Positions 11,335-23,000 of a stretch of 64,000 nt of DNA are shown here, piece after piece. Every line of letters begins with the position of its first letter. Within the stretch, counting starts at the first letter, position 1. The stretch is from assembly GCF_000002075.1 (NCBI RefSeq), contig NW_004797511.1, positions 307,627-371,626 of the forward strand. Reading direction: 5' to 3'. The position numbers and the translations under genes were made by a program. Below the pieces are notes generated by a model. The model had not been told where the DNA came from, made no database searches, and was given only the letters and a program-made list of their open reading frames with translations. The stretch comes from Aplysia californica. Its lineage: Eukaryota; Mollusca; Gastropoda; Aplysiida; Aplysiidae.

Positions 11335-12362
11335 ACTTCTGCAGCGAGAACAGGGTAATATTCTATTGCCTCAAGTTCCACAACAGCCACCTGACACAGC
11401 CTCTGGACCAGCGGCTCAGCCGGAAACAGCTATGACGGGATTTACCAAGTCAGGGCAGTTTCCCTACAACCCTGACGTTGTCCTCACAAGTGACAAGCTG
11501 AACCCAGCTGCACCTTCACAAGGTCCCCTGGCCCTACCCTCCACTTGTCACCCACCTCTTCTGCCTCTGCCCCATCCACGACGTCACAAACTCGTCATCG
11601 ACTCAAGGAAATATGCTCCATGAACTTTAAGCTTGGGGAGGAGAAAGGGGAGCTGTACCCCAAGATCAACCTCGACTACAACATGTGGTCCAGTCTGATG
11701 GACAATATTGAACAACCGGCTCCTCCACTCCCCCAGCCATCAGCAAGAGCCCTGTAACCCCAGACCCCCTCCAGGCAGACGACCATGGACAAGGTGTTCA
11801 CTTTGCCCCCAGATGTTTAAAGAACAAGGCCGTTAGAAAGCCTCAGCCACCTGTGCCATTGTCCATCAGTGGAAATGACAAGAAAGAGATGATACTCAAG
11901 AAGAAGAGGTAGGCGGAAGAAGAAAAGCAGCAGAAGGAAGAAAGGAAGAAGCAAAGGGAGCATAGGAAGATGGAACAGCTAGCGCAAGCTGAAGACAAGA
12001 AGGAATGTCAAAAAGAAGGGGAAAAAAAGGGGGAGCAGGCAAATCGAAGGAGAAAGAGGAGGAGAAGAAGAGGAGAATTCAGGAGAAGAAGATGAATGCT
12101 TTGGTTGTGGCCTCACAGAAGAAGAAAGAGGATGAAGATTCTTCTGACTCGGGAGAAGAGCCGGTGTACGACAACAGCTCCGACGATTGTGGGAACTTTG
12201 GTGGGTGTGGAGCCACCCCCGCAGGACAAGTAATGCACACCCAGTGCATGCTCTTTGGCAACTGGTAGCTCGCCAACTGTGTCAAACAGATGGACCTGAA
12301 GGACAAGACTCAGGAAGACCTGGATGCCATGGACATCGAGCTCTTTTGCTGTGTTGACTAAT
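11335..12362 (+). pseudogene. Decayed pogo/Tigger-like (DDE_1) transposase, C-terminal part
   Basis: Around 11431-11510 the frame reads GFTKSGQFPYNPDVVLTSDK, the motif that closes the DDE core of pogo/Tigger/jerky-type transposases (usual form AFRKTGIFPLNPNVF). Downstream, in several frames, comes the usual variable tail: a Lys/Glu/Arg-rich stretch (11880-12120) and an acidic DSSDSGEEPVYDNSSDDCG segment with a few cysteines, ending near 12359. Stops and frame changes break it. The DDE catalytic region itself was not recognised upstream. Terminal repeats were not found. Confidence 0.65.
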
Positions 12363-13435
12363 CTCCCCATACCAATTTGTTTCATACAATTAGTGTGAAC
12401 AATATCTTTGTTTATCAATGTGCAATTAGATCCACTTGTATCTACTTTGCAGTTCTTATATAATTTAATTAATGATTTTCCTAGTTATCGAGATTAACTA
12501 ATAGATTACTGTTTCCATTGTAAGTGTTGGCTTCTGTTATTTTTTGTTTTCTTTCTCTTTTGCTATACATAAAAATTGAGTGCCACTTGGAACTAGCTCT
12601 TGTGTAATTTGTAAGAATATTTCCTCCTTTGTGGTTATAAAATCATACGTTAGCCTATAAGATTCATAATAAGAAGTTATTAGGGTATGTTGCAAGACCC
12701 GCCCTATCCTATCGCGCAGCCTCTCCTTAAAATGCGCCACCCTCAAGCAGGAACGCGCCCCCCGCTCATTGTCGCACACACCCGCCCTCACTTTGCCTCA
12801 CAAATACCACTACTGAGGGAGACAGGCAAACGAAGCAGGCATAGCGCCCTGGGCCGACGATAGCAGACGAAATTTGCTTCTCATCAGTTATTGTGTGGTT
12901 ACCTCCTCTCTCACTGGGAACTGGCAAGGTCACTTTTTATGCTTAGGGTAGCACAGACACCACTTCCTCTACTCTAGACAATCCAAGCTCTTTTCTTCAC
13001 TTTCTTTTTTTTCTTTTATTCTTTCTTTTTGTTTTTTTCTTTGTTTTTTTTTTCTCTTCTTTCCCTTTCTTCTTGAACATTTGGAGTTTGGAGCCAAAAA
13101 AGAGCCAGAGAGCCAAATGAAATTCTGCGGGCCAGACACGATCCAAAAGAGCCAAATTTCTGGGATTTGGGTCCAAACTGACAACCCTGACTGTGACTAT
13201 TCAGACACGAACAGTGACGAACATGATGCTGTGGAGCATCAGCCCTGACCCCTCTCCCAGGGTCATGCTTCTAACCTCAGCCCTGATCCCTCTAGGGTCA
13301 TTTCCAGTGAAACGAGGGGGTGAGAATAGCAAGACATGGGTTATTCTCACCCGGGATGAGATCGAATAACCACTTCCTATGTGGAATGCCAGCAAAAAGG
13401 CTACACTTTCCCTTTAAAATTATTGCTCTGTCTCC
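12363..13435. other. Gene-free stretch
   Basis: Contains a C-rich patch at 12690-12800 and a T-rich/pyrimidine tract at 12990-13080. No exon recognised. Confidence 0.5.
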
Positions 13436-13520
13436 TACTAGATCTAGATCTAGATTCTAGATCTAGATCTAGATTCTAGATTCTAGATCTAGATTCTAGA
13501 TTCTAGATCTAGATTTCCAT
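13436..13520. repeat. AGATCTAG-type palindromic repeat array
   Basis: An 85-bp run of alternating AGATCTAG and AGATTCTAG units, every unit self-complementary or nearly so. The same motif recurs at 7.4, 7.8, 7.9 and 10.26 kb. Confidence 0.9.
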
Positions 13521-14249
13521 ATCAGCAAAATTTTAGTAATTCTCAAACCTGAAGGTCAGGAGGCAGGTTGATATAGATCTATGCATATTTGGCTTGTTTT
13601 CTCTTAATGATACATTTGCCAATAGCTGGACCATGTCAAACCAATAGCTATAAGACTCCAGTGCATGCAAGAGAGTTAAAATGAAATGTTTTGAGTGTTT
13701 TGGTGAATTTAGTTTCTAATTTCTTAAGGAAAACATGTCCAAAATTGTGCAGGAAAGTGACATTTTTATACAAGGAAAAAAAAACATATGTAAAATGAAA
13801 ACTTCTATTTTAAAAACAAATATGCTGGATATGGTCTCTACAAAGAACGACCAGTTCTAATATATATATGGGCAGAAAATGTTTAATATTGACTGAAGAT
13901 TAGATTGACAATATTGTATCCAAGTCCAAGTACCCAAAGTTCCCCAATCTTTTCCTTCCGTTGACGATATGCTTTTCTCTCTTAGGAGTCCCTCACATGT
14001 CAAGCCACACTTGTCAAGTTCCTTAGAATGTTCTCACATTACCACAAAGTTTGTCAGCAACTAAGTGGCAAAGAGAATATATCCTCTTGCAGGGCCTTCT
14101 ATGACAATGATGATAAAAGCTACTGATGCGGAGCTGGGCACAAATGTTAAACATCTATTTCCAGTGCTTATACATTGTATATATATTTGAACTTCTATTT
14201 TATGTGAAATGAATTTAGTTTTCTATTTTCTTTTTTCATTTTTACCCAG

Positions 14250-14312
14250 CTTTTTGGGGTTAAAGGCCAACAAATCTGTCAGACAATGCGGCGCGGCTGT
14301 CCAGGAAGAAAG
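14250..14312 (+). CDS. Candidate upstream exon of the SUN gene
   Basis: A 63-nt segment between a good acceptor (TTTTTACCCAG) and an AAG|GTACAC donor. Read in phase 0 it gives LFGVKGQQICQTMRRGCPGR K with no stop. Joined to the 10-nt microexon at 15085 it would enter the 16608 exon in the required phase. There is no similarity support; it could equally be non-coding. Confidence 0.3.
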
Positions 14313-14400
14313 GTACACAACATTTTATTTTTTTTGGTACCCATGTGTGTTGTGTGCATGTGAGTTTTTGTATCTTAATCTATCTGTGTGTGTGGGTTCA

Positions 14401-14404
<4 letters not shown>

Positions 14405-14481
<77 letters not shown>

Positions 14482-14500
14482 CAGAGAGAAAGAGAGAGCA
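14405..14500. repeat. (TG)n(AG)n compound microsatellite
   Basis: About 23 TG units followed by about 14 AG units with interruptions. Confidence 0.95.
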
Positions 14501-15084
14501 AGAAATATTGAGATACCACAAGGCAATGGGGTGTCAGGATACTCTTCTTCTATGCATATCATGTATTCTATTAGCAACAAATGAAAACTTAATGGATTTT
14601 GTATTAATTTGTTCAAAGCATTTGTTTATTTTTTGAGAGATGTACAATTATTATTTCTTTTTTTTACTCCTGTCATCTACGGAGCAGATGCATCACAACC
14701 ATTTTTGTAACTTGCTGTGAGCATGATTTTAAAAGTTGTTTTTTGTCAAATGATTTTGATGTAGGGAAGCTTGTTGGTGAGTGTGTGAGTGATGGATATG
14801 TATCGGAGTTTGATAACAGATGAATACTGAAACAGCGGTATGGGTTATAATTATGTAATACATTATATAATATGATGTGCTTCATTATATACTAGTAAAA
14901 GACCTATACCAGGAGAGTTTAATGAAGTCTTTGAAAGCTCTGTTCATTGAGCTTGATTTAATGTTTCTGGCTATAATTCAAGTTTTCTTGGAGTTTCACA
15001 TTTCTTCACTAGATGAATATGCAGCGTGCATAACTTCTTCATTTCTTGATCCTGGTTTTTTTATTTCTTTTCTTTTCTGTTCAG

Positions 15085-15094
15085 AACTATGCTG
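15085..15094 (+). CDS. Candidate 10-nt microexon of the SUN gene
   Basis: AACTATGCTG lies between a very strong acceptor (long pyrimidine tract ending CTGTTCAG) and a GTAAGA donor. It would encode NYA plus one base, converting phase 0 into the phase 1 required at 16608. The splice-site quality is striking, but there is no independent support. Confidence 0.35.
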
Positions 15095-15758
15095 GTAAGA
15101 TGTTAGTTTCAAAAACTGTTCCTGTTCAATTATGACTATTGTTAATTTAAAAAAACTCCCCTGTATTTCTACAAGTGGGGTTGAATTATTTTTATTTCCT
15201 GTTAAGTGATTCCCAACAATGTATGAAATATTTCAGTCCCTTAAATTAATCACGTAAAAGTAACTGATAGAAGGGAAGTATCTGAACACCAGGATTTCAG
15301 GAATTTTAGGGCTTGGTTTGGTTGCTGTAAATCCTTATGTCATTTGAAACATTAAACCTTTTCTGGTTAAAAATGTACACAGCATGCAACCTGTAGCAGC
15401 AACATCAAGCTCATTTTCTCTTTTGAATATTAAATATTTTGAAGGAACCCTTTTAAGAAACTGAAAACAAGTTTTAAGTGCATTGACACTTGGGACAAAT
15501 CAAGTATCTCTTGGAACTGGGGTTAAAAAACGAACCAGGCACTTACAGACAGTTTCCTGTACCACTGCATGTTAAGTTGAGAAGGTGCATGTTTTATCAC
15601 ATGCTACTCATATGATAATCACAGAGTGTAAAACTTACCATAATAATTAGCAACATACTGAATAATATATTTTAATAGCAATTGAATTTTTTGGTGTTTG
15701 TTCAGTTTCATTTTACTGATATTAAATGATCATTTTCCAGATGACAGTGATTACCATA

Positions 15759-15997
15759 TGTGAGGTGTGCAGACAAAATGAGTTACTTCTCCGATTTTAG
15801 CTTTATGGAAATTGATACATCAACTTTATAGGTGAAGTTTGTACAATTTGTAAGTATGGAATGATGAAAGACACGGTAGACTTGAACAAAAATGGCATCA
15901 ATTAGATATCTATAAATCTGACCGCAGTGTCGATTTTGGGCCGATATCTCCATTCTTGGTCAGCAAGAAGTAACTCATTTTGTCAGCACACCTCACA
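15759..15997. mobile_element. TA-flanked MITE, copy 1 (239 bp)
   Basis: Long terminal inverted repeats: TGTGAGGTGTGCAGACAAAA with TGAGTTACTTCT at the left, and the matching complement ending GTCAGCACACCTCACA at the right, roughly 37 bp each. It is flanked by TA on both sides (757-758 and 998-999), the signature of Tc1/mariner-type transposition. A diverged copy is at 51434-51673. It has no coding capacity. It lies in an intron of the SUN gene. Confidence 0.9.
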
Positions 15998-16607
15998 TAT
16001 GTGTATTGGTGTACAATATAAAGTTGTTTCCAGGTTTGGCAATGCATTCAAGATCTTAATCAAACCCATATTAGTTTTAGCATTTGCTATTCCCTTTTCA
16101 TTACCCTTTGACATTATAAATTCTTTCATCAATTTTTTGGTTTCACTTTATCTCTTCAGACTCAGACACTCTAAGTGAGTACCATATCTGTGGTGTCTGT
16201 ATTATTTTTCTTTTTTATCTATTCTTTGATAGGTTATTTGTATAGGCCTACAGATCCACGTTCCATCCAGCCAATTTACTCATTGTTTGCTGTATTATGT
16301 ACTGGCCTAGTCCAGTTATGATACTGTAGCAATTGATGTCGCTCCTGTTTCATATCAAATGTGCCTGAGATATATGTGGGAAGTTTTTCGTGGAATAATT
16401 TGAATGCACTAAGACTGACAAAGTTTATCCTATGATTAATGCCACAGTGCACATATTTTTTAGATATAGCGTTGATACGAAATTGACAGTGAATGAATGA
16501 TAAGTCGTTGAGTGTATCCATTGGGACGCATCTCTCATGAGAACAATATAAAGTATTACCAGTAATTTCAGCTTACCTCATTTTGTACCTTTCTTATCAT
16601 TTATCAG

Positions 16608-16628
16608 GTTCTGGCTCAGATGATGACA
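16608..16628 (+). CDS. SUN: SUN gene 21-nt exon (acidic patch)
   Basis: TTTATCAG acceptor and GTAAGT donor. Phase 1 to phase 1, encoding (x)SGSDDD(T). Its phase and the phase of 17368 agree. It is placed in the nucleoplasmic N-terminal region. Confidence 0.6.
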
Positions 16629-16932
16629 GTAAGTATTTAAATTAATTTTTACTTAATTTTTGTACTCAGAAAAAGGCAACATTTATTGAGGAGTATTTAG
16701 AGCTTAAAGCAAAAGGTATTGTCTGAATACAGTACTTGTGAAGTCTAAACACAGGTGGCAGGTGCTTTTTCTTTCCTATCGAACAGCTATCGTCCCTCTT
16801 TCTCCTCATTTTTTTTTGTGTGTGTACGGTATTCTCTTATAACACCTCTAATCTTCGGCACTTATATGAACTAATTATGTTGCAAGTGCCATAACACTCT
16901 TACTAAAACTAAAAAAAACCACACACTTCCTC

Positions 16933-17008
<76 letters not shown>

Positions 17009-20000
17009 TCTCTCTCTCCTTTTTTCCCTCTCTCCTTTCTTTCTCTCTCTCCTTTATTTCTTTCTCTTTTCTTTCTTTCTCTCCTTTCTTTCTCTTTCCT
17101 CTGCTCACTTTCTCTCTCCTCTCTTCCTTCCCTCCCTCCTACTCTCTCTTTCTCTCTTTCGCATTCTCTCTCTATCTTTGACTCTCCCATTCTCCCCCAC
17201 CACCCCACTCTTCCCAAGAACCTGAAATACACTCACTATTTATCTAACGATACTATTTTGGCTTCTAGCGTGCATAAAAGTCAGTTTCATATCTGCAAGT
17301 CAAAATGAGATTCCAAGGTACTGGTTTGCCCACATTGATTCTTGAATTTTTCATTGTTTTTTCTCAGCTTGCAAGCCAAAGAAAAAAAGGTGCTCTACAG
17401 CAGCAAGGTAAGTATGTGAGCCTGTGTGCTTTTAGAGGACCTACAAGCCTGTCTTTTGTAGAAAATCAGAGTATCGACTGAGGCAGTATTGCTGGTTTTT
17501 GTTGGGTTTTTGTTTTGTTTGTTTGCTTGTTTGTTTTTTTGTTTGTTTGTTGTTGTTGCTGTTTTTTGCGAGAGGGTTGTTTTGTTTTGTCTTTTGGTTG
17601 GGGTTGAGGGAGATATTTTTGGCTGTATTTTCAAATTCTTGAGCACAGTCTGGAAAGTAGGAAAAACTAAAGCAAAATCAAGGTTGGTTAACATGTAATG
17701 TCACTTTATGAAAATTTCCTGATTTACTGTGATTTGATACGAGACCCTAATATTATAAGAGAGAGCACTGAAGCTGATCTTTACATGTCTTATGTGAATA
17801 TTGCACTTTAAATGTATGAAATATGATTGAATATGAATGAAAATTGGTGATGTTTGATGATCAATTGTCTTCTGAGTAACTTTTCTTCTATATCCTCTGA
17901 AAAAATAATCAAAGCACTCAGTAGGCTGTTTCCAAGATAATTTATGAATTTCTCTCGTTCACATCACATGCTTGGAGTTGACGGAGATGGTTGTTGAAGC
18001 AATATTGTTTCCGGTTTTGAAAATCTAGAATTTCTCGAATGTGGTTCCCCACATTACAAATTATGTACATCATCAGAATAACTGGGTAGAGCTCCAAAAC
18101 TTTTTTAAAAGTTACTTTTAGAGTGCTGCAGATTCTCAAACTGTAAACTAGTCCTTGTTTACAAAGGGTCTAGACCATCTGAAGCCTTTCTGTTAAGGAG
18201 AGTGTAGTCCAGCTTCAGACAGTAAAGTGAAGTGACCCTCAATGTAACTGTTGTTTCATTGTAATGTTATACACAATGTGTTACTTCCCCTTAACACACT
18301 TTAGATTGTTTAGGAAGCTGGATGATCAAACTCTGCCTCTCAGAGCTGCCCTGAGCTGTACAGAATATGGTCGACCTTGTGATAAAACCGGATATTTCAA
18401 AACAAAGGTGTCTAACGATAAACCAATCTTTAAACACCTATAAAAACACTTTACCATAACACTGTAGACCTTTTTTCCTTTGAAAAATTGCTTTTAATGA
18501 AACTGCGTGGGTTAGACGGTTATGTCGCTCAAATTTTTCCGGATAAAACCGACCAACCCTCAGTTTTGTTGTTTGGCCGGTTTTATCAGGAAGCCACTGC
18601 AGGCTTTGAGTGCAGCCAAGCCGCACTTGCCGGTAACATATTTGATCTGTTGTTTCAATTGTCGTGATTTTTGTGTTGCATTGTATCATCATCATCATTA
18701 TCGGAAGAAGAAGAAGAAGGAGGGGGAGGGGGATGAGGAAGAGGAGGAGGAGGGAGGAAAAGGAGGAGGAGGAGTATGAAGAAGACGAAGGAAGAGGAGG
18801 AGGACGATTTTGTTGCTAGAATTAGCTGCTGCCATTTCAATGCTATGGAGTCAATTCGGGCAAGAACGGCAGTCACAAAGCTGAAAATTTGCTAGAAGTG
18901 GAAGAAACAGAACACAGCAATGAGTCTATTAATTACATTTGAAGTAAAAGAACAGGAGGCTTGAAGAGTAAGGGAGAGCAGCAACAGCAACAACGACAAA
19001 AACAACAACTACAACAACAACAGTAGTAGCAGCAGCAGCAAGCCTTTAGAATTTATGACAGTGTCTGACACAGTACTATTGACACTTGATGGCCGTTCAA
19101 ATGCCTGGAAAAAAGTAATACTAAGAAAGAAATGAAAGCAGAAAGACACACAAAAACTCCGCTACCTCAGCAATGGTTTGAGTGACGTTGGTTACATAAT
19201 AATATATCATTATTATACAAACAGACTTTGTAAGCATCAAATAATACACCAACTTTCTTCAAGGCACGTGGCTTGACAACAAACTACTTCATTGAGTTTT
19301 CTCAACAATATAAGAGCATGTCTGTCTCACTCTGTGTCCCATGGCTATAACAAGGCAATACGATAAAAAGTAAAATTGTTTAGAAAGACTCTACAATAAT
19401 CCAATTTGACTTGATCACTTTCAAAGCTTCTTACTGAGACAGTTTCATAGTAATTGTGGTAGCATTGTGGTACGACAGCCTTTAACTCCAGATGTTTATA
19501 CGGGTTGGCAGTTATCTTCAATCTGTCTTTGCAGAGAGGTCCAGCAGTAACTGTCGTACATTGGGTGTTCAGCTTTCTTGGTCGTTGCAGCGCCATTCAT
19601 CACCAAAGTTCAGCTTGTACTGAATTTTAAAGATTGGAGTGTACTTTGATGCCTGCAAGTCAGTGACAGTAGGATCACCAGGTTTTCTCCCAGGGCGGAT
19701 CGTTTAGTACTCTCTGACCTTTGCGAAATCTTTGAGAAAACTGTGGCCCAGGTACATAACTTCATAGAACCTGGGGATGCATCTGGCTTGGAGCATGATG
19801 TTCACGTAGTCCATTGGGATGTACATCAGTGCGTTTTGGAACGATCGCCCAATAGTGCCATGGACTGAATCCACCTCCATTTGGGTATGGCCCTTGGTGA
19901 GAATTTCTGCTCAACTGTGATGTCAAGCTCTTTGACCAGCGAGGCCATTGTACTCACCAGGGTGGCATTTTTGTTTTAGTAGTTGCACCAACACTGCAGA

Positions 20001-23000
20001 AGATGAAGTGGTTGAAGTCAGTCACTTGCAATATCAGTTAGTGAGTCAGACATGATGAAAACTTTTGAAGCTCAGACCAACTTCACTTTCATCCCCGACA
20101 TATCACCTGGCGTCTCTGGTGGCAAGATCCTAAATCGTAAAATTATGTACAGCCAGTTTTGTTTTATAATATAAGGTGGGTGTCAGTGATGGTACCAGGA
20201 GAACGCAGTGGATCTCCATACAAAGGACACACACTTTTTGCTTTGGGTTCAATGCAGCCTCCCTGTCTTTCTCCTTCTCTGCTCGAGCTGCAGGTTTCCT
20301 CATATTCATAATTAAAATTATTGATGAGCTGTATATTCTGTTTCTGTGAGTTTTCCAGTCAGACTCGAAGCTGGTGCAAATGTCGCACTTGTCTTTCTTG
20401 GTTGAAAGTAAACCCAAATTGTTTTTCTTGAACATTTGGCTGAACACTTGATAGCTCAATGTTTTTTCTGTCTCTCTGCACATTTCTCCATGTATACTCC
20501 ATGCAGATCTGACGTTTTCTGGATTGTCATCTGCAGACAGGAGGATATCTTCGAAAGTTAGTCAAAAATTACTTTTTATGGAACAACTGGTCATCCTTGG
20601 CTCTCTCGTGAGTGGCAATGATGTGTTCTTGGAGGGCTCTTGTTTTTTTCGGAGAAGCTACTTTAAATAGACCAGTGGGTGAGGCCTCTAGTGTTCATGA
20701 AGATTGTTTTACAAACAGGAATTCTTTGACCGTTGACTCTTTTAAGTGGCATTGAAGGGTGTAATTCTCCTTGGGTTTACACTTGCTGTGTAAGATCTCT
20801 TTTTGTCTATCTTGTTTATCATGGCATACACGTAGGCTCTATTTTCTTTCCAAGAGAGTGACCAGTGATGTCATTGCATTTTGCACCAACCAGTTTACAA
20901 CTGCAAAGGACGTTAAGTTCACACCCCGCTCGCTTCGTGCCTTGACAGGTGTAGAGGCATCCCCAGTTCTTTCAACCTCTTCCTTTTGTTACCATTCCAA
21001 TCGTTTTCATGCCGTGTCCTTTTTGCAGAGATTAATGGTGACATAACTGTTGTTTGATCAGCTGGTGTGACATTTGCTTGGTCATGTTGACCACTTTCCA
21101 TTGTGTTGAGGGTCAGAGGTGACGCAGAAAGTGTGGCATCATCTTATGGGATGTTATAGTGTTCTGTAAGTTAAGGTTTGATAAAAGCATTATATTATGA
21201 TACTGAGAAAATAATCCATACAAAACACAAACGGAATGAACTTTCAAAGACAGTTGAAAGATGTTTCAGAAGGTAATGACTGCAATAGACACTGCAAATA
21301 TAAAAAAAGCACTTTAAAAAAACAAGGAACGGTGTGCTGGACAGGTCCCACATTGTTTTTGAGTTAGTTAGTAAGGAATGAAATGCTAATGACTTCGTCC
21401 ATTCAATTGCGAAGGAAAATATTATTAAGAGAAGAGAGAGTAGTCCGAATAAGGGAAAATGCCTTCATAATTCGGTGACTTTCCGGTACAAAGACAAAGA
21501 AGAACATGTGGACAGAAAAAATAGTTTCATATAAAACAAAATCCATGAAGGGGCATTTGAAATACCAGCATTGTCACGAGATAAACAGTTCTGTGGGAAC
21601 AGTTTGGGATTTTAGTCATTAATAACATTATCAGCAGCATTAAAACGAAGAAAAAGAGGAAACAACCAGATCTATTTAACTCCCCAATGAAACCAACAAG
21701 AAATATTACAATATTCCTTTTTGGAGAGCTCCCACGGTTACGTGAGCGAATGCAGGACTATTACAGGTCTGAATCTGATGTCAAACAAAGTCCTGAGAGG
21801 AGTCGAAGCCGGGGTTAGTCAGTAACGTAGAACGTGGCCCCTCATTGTTAGCGCGACAAAAACAGCCAACCCTCATTTCCTCTCTCGCAGGTGGGATAGT
21901 CGGTATTATCGGGCTAAAATCCGACGGGGGCCGGGTTATACAGTTTAATTTCTAATGTTTTAAAGGCATTTCTAGACAAAATTTAGATCTGTCTTTGAGT
22001 GAGCATATGAAATGGACAATTTACTATCGATAGGGCCAATAAAAAGTTTTTTGGTATTTTGTGGGTTAGTCGGTTTTATCACCAGGCCGATGATATATTC
22101 TTTATCTGAAATGTTAGAAAGGCATGCAACAACATGCCAACTCTCTAATATGCAAATCCACCTTTTTGATTTGTGTTTGATGATTTAAAATATGCTGCCA
22201 CATATTGTTTGGTCTTCTGCTAATTAGACATATATGTGTCCTCTTTGCCCTTAAAGAATGAAGGTTCTTATATGCTTCCTGAATTCTTATTATTTCATTG
22301 TGTTCAGTACCTGGAGTTGCAAGACCTTGAATAGTTTGGCATGTATAACATGGAGGCAGGTGCTGCAGATGGTCCTGTATTTGGCATCAGTGCTCTTGAT
22401 ACTTGGTGAGTGATTGTGTAATTCTGGGTGTTGTGGCAGTTGGTAAATTATTGTGTAATGTTGTGACAATTGGTAAATGATTGTGTAATGTGTTATCTTG
22501 TGACAGTTGGTAAATGATTGTGTAGTGTTGTGTTATGCTGTGACAGTTGGTAAATGATTGTGTAATGTTGTGACAGTTGGTAAATGATTGTGTAATCTTG
22601 TGACAGTTGGTAGATGATTGTGTAATGTTGTGACAGTTGGTAAATGATTGTAAAATGCGTAATGTTGTGACAGTTGGAAATGATTGTGTAATCTTGTGAC
22701 AGTTGGTAAATGATTGTGTAATGCGTAATCTTGTGACAGTTGGTAAATGATTATGTAATGGTGTGATAATTGGTAAATGATTGTGTAATGTGTAATGTTT
22801 TGACAGTTGGTAAATGATTGTGTAATGTTGTGTTATGCTGTGACAGTTGGTAAATGATTGTGTAATGTTGTGACAGTTAGTAAATGATTGTATAATGTTG
22901 TGACAGTTGGTAAATGATTGTGTAGTCTTGTGACAGTTGGTAAATGATTGTGTAATCTTGTGACAGTTAGTAAATGATTGTATAATGTTGTGGCAGTTGG

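Noticed and set aside
13436-13520. CRISPR-like array
   Set aside because: No unique spacers; the units overlap as simple palindromes and the genome is eukaryotic.
13987-14125. Plus-strand segment after TCTCTTAG with 46 open codons
   Set aside because: It ends at a stop without joining the SUN exons in phase, and no similarity was recognised.
15741-15759. 19-nt exon candidate (DDSDYH) in the SUN gene
   Set aside because: Its donor is the end of a MITE and including it breaks the phase with 16608.
16934-17308. Ser/Leu-rich plus frame and Glu/Arg-rich minus frame
   Set aside because: Translation of the (TC)n tract.
18304-18408. Exon-like segment LFRKLDDQTLPLRAALSC...
   Set aside because: Its sequence matches family D SINE copies elsewhere in the window, and the SUN exons on either side already join in phase without it.
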